From positions 1-64,000 of the forward strand of contig DASPNJ010000101.1 of NCBI GenBank assembly GCA_035626595.1: a stretch of DNA of 64,000 bases, given 5' to 3'. This document shows positions 17,046 through 24,475 of the stretch, piece after piece. Position 1 is the stretch's first letter, and each line of letters begins with the position of its first letter. The position numbers were made by a program, and so were the translations under genes. The notes below the pieces were generated by a model. It searched no databases and was not told where the DNA came from. It was given only the letters and a program-made list of their open reading frames with translations. This stretch comes from JAQGMV01 sp035626595. GTDB taxonomy: Bacteria > Pseudomonadota > Gammaproteobacteria > Burkholderiales > SG8-41.

Positions 17046-19532
17046 CTACTGCAGGACCCCGTCGCGCTCGAGGCGCGCGTACTCGGCGTCCGAGACGCCG
17101 GCCAGGGTCGTCAAAATTTCCCGCGTGTGCTCCCCCAGAAGCGGTGCGCGCCGATAAGCGCTTCCGCCCTTGTCCACTCGCCAGGGCAGCCCCAGTTGCC
17201 GACGCACGCCCGCCACCGGATGTTCCGTCTCGATCACGACACCCAGACTCTGGAGCTGCTCGTCGTCGAGCAACTCGTCGGTGCGCAAGACAGGGCCCGC
17301 CGCCACACCATGGCTCTGGAGTAGATCCGTCGCCTGCCGCACATCCAGGGTTCGCGTCCACCCGCTGATGGCCCGGTCGAGCTCATCGACGTTCGTGCGG
17401 CGCGCCCGCGTGTCCGCGAATCGCGGGTCCTGCTGCCAGTCCATATGCCCGGCGGCCCGGCACAGTGCGTGCCAGTCGTCTTGCGTGCGCGTGCTTATCG
17501 CGATCCACGTATCGTCGGCGCGGCAGCGGTAGATGCCATGCGGTGCATCGACGCGGTCGCGATTGCCGATGCGCGCCGGATCACGGCCATTGAGGCTCAG
17601 GTCGAGGATCGCCTCCGGAATCAGCGTCATCAGCGATTCGTACATCGCCAGATCGATGAACTGGCCACGTCCGGTCTGCCTGCGGTGATGCAGCGCGGAC
17701 AGGATCGCGAAGCTTGCATACGTGCCGGCTAACGGATCCGGCAGGAACCCGCCCAGAATGCGCGGCGCTCCGGCCGGGTAGCCGGTTACGTCCGCTACGC
17801 CGGAAAAGAGGTTGACGGCGCTGTGCAGGCCGCGCGCGCCTTTCAGTGGGCCAGCGCGGCCAAAGGCGCCGCAGGAAACCGCGACGATACCCGGATTGAT
17901 CTCGCTCACCCGGTCGTAGGCGAGGCCGAGCTTCTCCAGCACGCCGCTCGAATAGTTATCGACCATCACGTCGACACGGCCCGCGAGTCGAAGCACGAGC
18001 TCGCGGCCCGCCGCCGTCGTCATATCGACGGTGACGCTTTTCTTGCCGCTGTACAGAAGGTTGTAGTAGCCGCTGGCGTCCGGATTGCCGGTCTTGCCCG
18101 GAACGAACGGCGGAGCGGTGCGCGAGGTCATCCGCCGGCGGGATTCGACCGATATCACCTCCGCGCCCATCCAGGCGAGCCACAGGGTGCAGAACGGGAT
18201 CGCGATGAACTGACCGAGGTCGAGCACCCGCACACCCGACAGCGGCAAGACATTTGCGCCCGCATCCGGCTGCGGACCGGTGCCTGCCAGGCGCGCGCCG
18301 CCGCGAGCCGTGCCTCCATGCCGCAGTTCGTGCTCGATCTCTTTCGTATGTTCGCCGCGCCGCGGTGCCGGCCGCCGCAGCGTCCAAGGCGTCGCGGCCA
18401 TCCGCACCGGCGCGCCCGGTATGCGCGCCCTTCTGCCCCCAAGTTCGATGTCGATCACGCTGCGGCGCTCGCGCACATGCGCCGAGTCGACCATCTTGCG
18501 CACCGGATAGAACGGGAATATGAGTAGGTCGTACTGTTCTGCAAGGGCGAACAGCTCGTCGCTGCCGACCGTCATCGTCCATTGCGTGAGGCAGCGACGC
18601 AGCTCCAGGCAATTGGCGGTGCGCGCAGCACCGCTCCCGAACCGAGGGGTACGCGCCCAGTCGGGATTGCCCATGGCCTCCACGAGTCGGGACCAATGCG
18701 CATCGAGCGGGGCGGGGATCGCAACATACCCGTCCTTGCACGGCAGGTAGAAATTCGGCATCCGGCCTGTCGTGGTCGTGCTGAACACGCGCTGGTGCTT
18801 GTACGGCCCCGCCGGATATGACGCGTTGTTGATGTCGCGCTGCTGCATCGTGGCGACGGCGGCCTGTTGACTCACCTCCACGAGAGCGCCGTGGCCGCAC
18901 TGCGCTCGCACGTGCACAGCCGAAAGAGTCGCGACCGCCGCTACGGCGCCGCTTATCGTCTCTGCGGCGAAGCATGCAGGATGCAGAGGCGGCTCGCTCT
19001 CGAGGTCGCTCGCAGCATCAGGCACACCGGGCGTGCTGTACGCAATGCCGCCCATCGCGTACGTCACCAACTCGTCGCCTCTTCGCTTCGACCAGGATCC
19101 GTGAATACCGAAGGGCGTGATGCTCGTGATCACGAGGCTCGAATACGCGTCGCGCAACGCAGAGAGAGACAGCCCGATGTCATCCAATCGCGTTTGCGGC
19201 AGGTCGATGACGAAGATGTCCGCGCTGCGCAGCAGATCATTCAAGGTGCGCCGCCCGGCCTCTGCGCCGACATCCGTGACGATGCTTCGCTTGTTCGTGT
19301 TCAGGTAGGCGAAGAGACCGCTTGCCTCCGGATCGGGAACGTCGTCAGGAAACGGCCCGCGGCGCCGCGTGGAGTCGCCATCCAGCCCTTCGATCTTGAC
19401 GACATCGGCGCCGAAATCCGCCAGGAGCTTGGCGGTGTACGGACCCGCCACACCGTCGGCCAGCTCGACGACGTGGAGGCCAGTCAATGGGCCGCGTGCT
19501 TCTCCGGGCGCCACCTCCGGGTCGGATGTCAC
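17046..19532 (-). CDS. CaiB/BaiF-type (class III) CoA transferase, two domains fused
   Basis: 828 residues, twice the usual length of about 400. Domain 1 begins GLHVVELADGVAGPYTAKLL (about 18) and domain 2 begins GVRVLDLGQFIAIPF (about 435). Both have the interlocked CoA-transferase fold. At the position of the catalytic aspartate of formyl-CoA transferase, domain 1 reads VSQQAAVAT (no acid) and domain 2 reads LAMYESLMT (Glu). Only the second half may be catalytic. Since native enzymes are interlaced dimers, the fusion could be one pseudo-dimer. First gene of the operon, starting at GTG 63 bases downstream of the operator at 19595. Confidence 0.9.
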   Translation of the reverse strand: MTSDPEVAPGEARGPLTGLHVVELADGVAGPYTAKLLADFGADVVKIEGLDGDSTRRRGPFPDDVPDPEASGLFAYLNTNKRSIVTDVGAEAGRRTLNDLLRSADIFVIDLPQTRLDDIGLSLSALRDAYSSLVITSITPFGIHGSWSKRRGDELVTYAMGGIAYSTPGVPDAASDLESEPPLHPACFAAETISGAVAAVATLSAVHVRAQCGHGALVEVSQQAAVATMQQRDINNASYPAGPYKHQRVFSTTTTGRMPNFYLPCKDGYVAIPAPLDAHWSRLVEAMGNPDWARTPRFGSGAARTANCLELRRCLTQWTMTVGSDELFALAEQYDLLIFPFYPVRKMVDSAHVRERRSVIDIELGGRRARIPGAPVRMAATPWTLRRPAPRRGEHTKEIEHELRHGGTARGGARLAGTGPQPDAGANVLPLSGVRVLDLGQFIAIPFCTLWLAWMGAEVISVESRRRMTSRTAPPFVPGKTGNPDASGYYNLLYSGKKSVTVDMTTAAGRELVLRLAGRVDVMVDNYSSGVLEKLGLAYDRVSEINPGIVAVSCGAFGRAGPLKGARGLHSAVNLFSGVADVTGYPAGAPRILGGFLPDPLAGTYASFAILSALHHRRQTGRGQFIDLAMYESLMTLIPEAILDLSLNGRDPARIGNRDRVDAPHGIYRCRADDTWIAISTRTQDDWHALCRAAGHMDWQQDPRFADTRARRTNVDELDRAISGWTRTLDVRQATDLLQSHGVAAGPVLRTDELLDDEQLQSLGVVIETEHPVAGVRRQLGLPWRVDKGGSAYRRAPLLGEHTREILTTLAGVSDAEYARLERDGVLQ

Positions 19533-19594
19533 TGTGGCTTCCCGCGCTGCGCGGCTGTGGATGTCTCAGACACCCGTGCGAGTCTAGGGACGTT

Positions 19595-19610
19595 TTGACT
19601 CGAGAGTCAA
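19595..19610. promoter_or_regulatory. Inverted-repeat operator TTGACTC-GA-GAGTCAA
   Basis: Perfect 7-base arms around a GA centre, 62 bases upstream of the first gene of the 11-kb catabolic operon. It shares 13 of 16 bases with the element at 7722-7737. Two sites with the same spacing and symmetry at promoter positions of functionally related genes point to one dimeric repressor for both loci. Confidence 0.75.
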
Positions 19611-19637
19611 CTTTTTGTCTGGCTCGTAGCAGCTCGA

Positions 19638-19718
19638 CTATTCGGCGTTCGGCGCCGCGAAGCGCTTGCCAAGCGCCACATCAGAAAGTAAGCCTCCGCA
19701 CGTCCGAATGTGGGCTCG
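19638..19718 (-). pseudogene. Relic of a PEP-mutase/isocitrate-lyase-family gene (relative of 34578-35471)
   Basis: On the minus strand the end reads LGKRFAAPNAE followed by a stop at 19638-19640; the intact gene ends LGKRYAAPNAEQSG. Directly beside it, 19684-19718 matches 34947-34981 (AAGTAAGCCTCCGCACGT shared exactly), which in the intact gene lies about 330 bases from the end. So the relic has lost an internal segment and everything upstream. Confidence 0.7.
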
Positions 19719-19759
19719 TTACCGACCGTGTGGGCGGGTCGCAGCGTAGCCGCCGCGCC

Positions 19760-20698
19760 TCAGGCGATCGAGCCGTAGTAGAGGTTCTGCGGGTGGCGCG
19801 CCTCGGCGAAGAACGACCAGCGCTCGGCGATGAGGCCGACAAACTGGATCGCGAAAGCCAGGGCCGCGAGCGCCGGGGCGGCTGCGGTGATGGCCGTCGC
19901 CAGCAGCGCAATCGGAACGGCGAACGCCAGCAGCAGGAACCACCAGCGCACCGCGCGCAGCGTGCCGGAAGCCCGCCCATGCCTGAACTCGCGCGTGTTG
20001 AACGAACCGCCCATGAAGCCCTGCGCTTTCTGTTCGATGCGCGGATGCTTGATGCCGATCGCGGTCTGCAGCGTCGATGCGGGACGTATCTGGCGCTGTC
20101 GCAGAAGGGCCGCGCCGCGGGCGCACAAACCCAGGGCAGTCAGCACGATCGCGCACGCGCCGTAGATCGGCACCAGTGCCTGCGCCGCGAAGGCCGCGTA
20201 TCCGGCAGCGAAGGTGAATCCCGACGCGCTGCCGAGCAGCGTGAAGTTCACCACCGTGAGCGGCGTCGCCCACTCCTGGAGGAAGCGAATGCACGCGTAG
20301 ATCATGCCGGTGCACACGAAGAGCGCCATGCACGCAAGTACGGCTGCCGCGCCGATGAGCCGCGTGCCCGGGACGCCTGCGTAGTGAGCAACGGCATAGA
20401 CGGCGACGAGCGCCATGAAAAGGGGCAGCACGATCACCTCGCGCGAAAGCCAGGACGTGCGCCAGCACGCAGCCGCGCGCCATGCGCGCTCGGGCCGCCC
20501 GAGGTGGAAGAACGACGCCACGAGGCCCGCGGCGAGCAGCACGAGCGCCGCGAAGCTGCCGCCGGTGAAGAACGACGGCGGCTGCGCCGGGAGCCATCCC
20601 AGAGCCGCTGCGATCTCCGCGGCATACAGCGCGAGATAGACCCCCTGTCCGACGCCGATCAGCGTCGTCAGGAAAATCACCGAGAACGCGGGCCGCAT
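19760..20698 (-). CDS. DmsC-type membrane anchor subunit of a molybdenum oxidoreductase
   Basis: 312 residues, largely hydrophobic with about eight membrane helices, such as FLTTLIGVGQGVYLALYA and GGSFAALVLLAAGLVASFFHLG followed by RPERAWRA. This 'FHLGRPERAW' loop is characteristic of the DmsC/YnfH family, which anchors the catalytic pair and exchanges electrons with quinol or quinone. Last gene of the molybdoenzyme operon, 7 bases after the Fe-S subunit. Confidence 0.88.
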   Translation of the reverse strand: MRPAFSVIFLTTLIGVGQGVYLALYAAEIAAALGWLPAQPPSFFTGGSFAALVLLAAGLVASFFHLGRPERAWRAAACWRTSWLSREVIVLPLFMALVAVYAVAHYAGVPGTRLIGAAAVLACMALFVCTGMIYACIRFLQEWATPLTVVNFTLLGSASGFTFAAGYAAFAAQALVPIYGACAIVLTALGLCARGAALLRQRQIRPASTLQTAIGIKHPRIEQKAQGFMGGSFNTREFRHGRASGTLRAVRWWFLLLAFAVPIALLATAITAAAPALAALAFAIQFVGLIAERWSFFAEARHPQNLYYGSIA

Positions 20699-20705
20699 GC
20701 GAGCC

Positions 20706-21437
20706 TCACCACGAGGTCACGTCGTCGAGCGAGGGCGCCTGCACCGGCACCTTCGGCACGAGACCGTCGATCCTCAGCGGATTGTCGGCGCGCTCGAGCT
20801 CGTCGGCGTGGATCTTGAGCTTCGTGCGCCTGCGCGGCAGATAATGATTCGCCGGCCGCGTGCCCCACTCCGGCATGAGCTGATATCCCGCGTTTTCGCG
20901 GATCGCGGCAGACACCGCCGAGTCCGGGTCGTGTATGTCGCCGAAGAGCCGCGCGTTGGTCGGGCACGCGAGCACGCATGCGGGCTTGCGCTCGGCTTCG
21001 GGCAACGCGGCATTGTCGATGCGATCGACGCACAGCGTGCACTTCCCCATGACCTTTTCGTGCGCGTCCAGCTCCCGCACGCCGTAGGGACACGCCCACG
21101 CGCAGTACTTGCAGCCGATGCACTTGTCGTGGTCGACGAGCACGAGCCCGTCTTCCTTGCGCTTGTAGCTCGCGCCCGTAGGACACACCGGCACGCACGG
21201 CGGATTTTCGCAATGCAGGCACGATTTCGGGAAATGGACCGTCTGCGTGTCCGGATACGTGCCGACCTCGAAGGTCTGCACGCGGTTGAAGAAGGTGCCG
21301 GTCGGGTCCTTGTCGTAGGGCCGGTCGTCCGCCAGCGGCCCGGACACGCCGGAGGTGTTCCACTCCTTGCAGCTCGTCACGCAGGCGTGGCAGCCGACGC
21401 AGACGTTGAGATCGATCACCAGCGCGAGTTGCGTCAT
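20706..21437 (-). CDS. DmsB-type four-cluster Fe-S electron-transfer subunit
   Basis: 243 residues with sixteen cysteines in four ferredoxin-like groups: C13-x2-C16-x2-C19-x3-C23 (CVGCHACVTSC), CLHCENPPCVPVC, CIGCKYCAWAC and a later CTLC paired with CVLAC. All are intact, so a wire of four 4Fe-4S clusters is expected between catalytic and anchor subunits. No export signal. One base separates its ATG from the stop of the catalytic gene, with GGAG overlapping that stop. Confidence 0.92.
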   Translation of the reverse strand: MTQLALVIDLNVCVGCHACVTSCKEWNTSGVSGPLADDRPYDKDPTGTFFNRVQTFEVGTYPDTQTVHFPKSCLHCENPPCVPVCPTGASYKRKEDGLVLVDHDKCIGCKYCAWACPYGVRELDAHEKVMGKCTLCVDRIDNAALPEAERKPACVLACPTNARLFGDIHDPDSAVSAAIRENAGYQLMPEWGTRPANHYLPRRRTKLKIHADELERADNPLRIDGLVPKVPVQAPSLDDVTSW

Positions 21438-21438
21438 G

Positions 21439-24330
21439 TCATCTCCAGTTGCCGCTGCCGCCGACGAACGCCTGCCATGCGCGGCGCACCGCGCTCGTGC
21501 CCGGCGCGGCGGGTACGGCCGCGAAGCGCGGCCAGGTTTCCCGGGGCTCGTCGTCGCCCGCCCTGTAAATGCGCACGCGCACGTCGTACCAGCCGGCCTG
21601 CCCCGTGATCGGGTCCGAGTTCGACATGCGCCCGGCGCCGTCCGGCAGCTCGTCCGCGATCAGGTGATTCAGGAGGAAGCCGCGGCGCGCTTCGTTCGCG
21701 TCGGCGGCAAGCCGCCACGCTCCCGGCGCCTTGCCGATGGCGTTCCACGTCCATACGGTGCCCGGCTCTACCGCCTCGCTGTATTGGCACATACAGCGCA
21801 CGCGTCCGTGCGTCGATTCGACCCACATCCAGCCGCCGTCTGCGATGCCGTGGCGCTGCGCGAGCCGCGGATTGACGAACAGATAGTTGTGCGCGTGGAT
21901 CTGCCGCAGCCATGCGTTCTGCGAGTCCCACGAGTGGTACATCGCCATCGGCCGCTGGGTGATCGCGGCAAGCGGATAGCGCGCCGAGTCGGTCACCTGC
22001 GTCTCGAGCGGCGCGTAATAGAACGGCAGCGGATCGAAGTACGTCTCCACGCGCTTCGCGAGCCGCGCGGGCGGCCGCCGCTCGGAGCGGCCCCTGCCCT
22101 GCGCGGCCAGACGAAATCGCTGCAGCACGTCCGAGTAGAGCTGGATCACGATCGGATCGGTGTAGCGGCGCACCCGGGTCTGCGCCGCCCACTCGTGATA
22201 GCCCTTGTTCCAGTTGCGCATGTACTGGTACGAGCGCGGCAGATGATGCTGGAACACGCAGTCGTTCTTCGCGTACATCTCCCATTGACGCGGATTGGGC
22301 TCGCCGCGCATCGACTTCTCGCCGCCGGCGCCGCGCCATCCCGCGAGGAAACCGATGCCCGAGCCCGGCTCCGTCTCGAAATTCACGATGAAATGGGGGT
22401 AGTCGCGGTACTTGCGCGAGCCGTCGGCGTTGACGAACGCAGGCAGCCCGAGACGCGAGCCGAGCTCGATCAGCACCTCCTGGAACGGCCTGCACTCGCC
22501 TTTCGGCGGTACCACCGGAACGCGCACGGAGTCACAGGGGCCTTCGAACTCCGAGATCGGGCGGTCGAGCATCGACATGACATCGTGGCGCTCGAGATAC
22601 GTCGTGTCCGGCAGCACCAGATCGGCGAAGGCGGTCATCTCGGACTGGAACGCATCCGCGACGACGATGAAAGGAATCCTGTAGTCGCCGTTCGCGTCGC
22701 GGTCGTTCAGCATACTGCGCACTTCGACCGTGTTCATCGTGGAGTTCCACGCCATGTTGGCCATGAAGATGAACAGCGTGTCGATCCCGTAAGGATCGCC
22801 GCGCCACGCATTCGTGATGACGTTGTGCATCATCCCGTGCACGGCGAGCGGGTATTCCCACGAGAACGCCTTGTCGATGCGCAGCGGCTTGCCGTCGTCA
22901 TCGACGGACAGATCGTCCGGACCCGCGGGCCAGCCGAGGACGAGGCTGCCCAGCACGGTATTCGGCTTGATCGCCTCAGGTGAGCTCGGCGGTTTCGCCG
23001 CCGGCGGTATCGCACGCGGGAACGGCGCCTTGTGGCGAAAGCCGCCCGGCCGGTCGATCGTGCCCAGCAGCGACATCAGCACCGCGAGCGTGCGGATCGT
23101 CTGGAAACCGTTGGAATGCGCGGCGAGGCCGCGCATCGCATGGAACGCGACCGGATTGCCGGTGACCGTTTCGTGCTCGACGCCCCAACTATCGGTCCAC
23201 GAGATCGGCAGCTCGATTTTCGCGTCGCGCGCGGTGACGCCCATCTCGTGCGCGAGGCGGCGGATCGTCGCGGCCGGGATGCCGGTGATGTCCGCCGCCC
23301 ATTCCGGCGTGTACTGCTTCATGCGGTCGATCAGGAGCTGAAACGCGGGCTTCACCCGCCGGCCGTCGCGCAGCCGGTACTCTCCTGCGAGAGACGGATC
23401 AGCGTCGGGCGTGTGGTTGAGCACGGCCTGGCCGCTCACACGGTCCCACCACAGCTCGTCGTGCGCGTGCTCCGGGTTGTCGTGGCCGCTTTCTTCGTCC
23501 GAGCTGACGGGCAGTCCGAAGCACGCGCTGTCGGGATCCACGTCGATCAGATAGCCGGCGTTGGTATAACGCGCGATGAACGCGCGGTCGTAGAGGCCGG
23601 TCTCGATGGTCTCGTGCGTGAGCGCAAGGAGCAGCGCGCCGTCGGTCCCCGGGCGGATGGGCACCCACTCGTCCGCTATGGCCGAGTAGCCGGTGCGCAC
23701 CGGATTGATCGAGATGAAGCGGCCGCCGCTGCGCTTGAACTTCGAGATCGCGATCTTGAGCGGGTTGGAGTGATGGTCTTCCGCGGTGCCGATCATCACG
23801 AAGAGCTTCGCGCGTTCGAGATCGGGGCCGCCGAACTCCCAGAACGATCCGCCGATCGTGTAGATCATGCCGGCGGCCATGTTCACCGAGCAGAAGCCGC
23901 CGTGCGCCGCGTAGTTCGGTGTGCCGAACTGACGCGCGAAGAGCCCGGTCAGCGCCTGCATCTGGTCGCGCCCGGTGAAGAGCGCGAGCTTCTTCGGATC
24001 GCTCGCGCGGATTTGCCCGAGGCGCTCGGCGAGCAGCGCGTACGCTTCGTCCCACGAGATCGGCTCGAATTCGCCGCTGCCGCGCTCGGCGCCGGCGCGA
24101 CGCCGCAGCGGCTTGGTGAGCCGCGCCGGCGAGTACTGCTTCATGATCCCCGACGCGCCCTTGGCGCAGATCACGCCGCGGTTGATCGGGTGCCGCGGAT
24201 TGCCGTCGATGTAGCGCACCTCGCCGTCTTCGAGGTGCACGCGTATGCCGCAGCGGCACGCGCACATGTAACACGTCGTCGTCTTGATCTCGCGAGATGC
24301 GCAGATCGCATCCGTGTGCGCGTGAGACAT
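21439..24330 (-). CDS. DMSO-reductase-family molybdenum (bis-MGD) catalytic subunit
   Basis: 963 residues from ATG 24328-24330, chosen for its AGGGGGG site. The N terminus binds a 4Fe-4S cluster (C20-x2-C23-x3-C27 and C55). GGFCSVNMAAG places C147 where the family's Mo ligand sits in Cys-type enzymes. INPVRTGYSAIADEWVPIRPG and NMAWNSTMNT are MGD-binding stretches; the last 150 residues form the dinucleotide-binding domain. No Tat signal is present, so the complex probably faces the cytoplasm. Candidates include oxidation of a CoA ester (PadBCD, phenylacetyl-CoA oxidoreductase, has this subunit make-up) or reduction of an S- or N-oxide. The substrate is not decidable here. Confidence 0.9.
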   Translation of the reverse strand: MSHAHTDAICASREIKTTTCYMCACRCGIRVHLEDGEVRYIDGNPRHPINRGVICAKGASGIMKQYSPARLTKPLRRRAGAERGSGEFEPISWDEAYALLAERLGQIRASDPKKLALFTGRDQMQALTGLFARQFGTPNYAAHGGFCSVNMAAGMIYTIGGSFWEFGGPDLERAKLFVMIGTAEDHHSNPLKIAISKFKRSGGRFISINPVRTGYSAIADEWVPIRPGTDGALLLALTHETIETGLYDRAFIARYTNAGYLIDVDPDSACFGLPVSSDEESGHDNPEHAHDELWWDRVSGQAVLNHTPDADPSLAGEYRLRDGRRVKPAFQLLIDRMKQYTPEWAADITGIPAATIRRLAHEMGVTARDAKIELPISWTDSWGVEHETVTGNPVAFHAMRGLAAHSNGFQTIRTLAVLMSLLGTIDRPGGFRHKAPFPRAIPPAAKPPSSPEAIKPNTVLGSLVLGWPAGPDDLSVDDDGKPLRIDKAFSWEYPLAVHGMMHNVITNAWRGDPYGIDTLFIFMANMAWNSTMNTVEVRSMLNDRDANGDYRIPFIVVADAFQSEMTAFADLVLPDTTYLERHDVMSMLDRPISEFEGPCDSVRVPVVPPKGECRPFQEVLIELGSRLGLPAFVNADGSRKYRDYPHFIVNFETEPGSGIGFLAGWRGAGGEKSMRGEPNPRQWEMYAKNDCVFQHHLPRSYQYMRNWNKGYHEWAAQTRVRRYTDPIVIQLYSDVLQRFRLAAQGRGRSERRPPARLAKRVETYFDPLPFYYAPLETQVTDSARYPLAAITQRPMAMYHSWDSQNAWLRQIHAHNYLFVNPRLAQRHGIADGGWMWVESTHGRVRCMCQYSEAVEPGTVWTWNAIGKAPGAWRLAADANEARRGFLLNHLIADELPDGAGRMSNSDPITGQAGWYDVRVRIYRAGDDEPRETWPRFAAVPAAPGTSAVRRAWQAFVGGSGNWR

Positions 24331-24475
24331 CGTGCCCCCCTTCGTCAACGACACGATTCTACGGAGCGATGCGCGCTTGTCTGTTCGAATCTCCTTATGC
24401 GCGCATCAGCGCGAAGTGCGATCAGCGGCGTTTATCAGCGGATCAAGAATGCCGGAGGCTGACGCGTGAGTCGCG

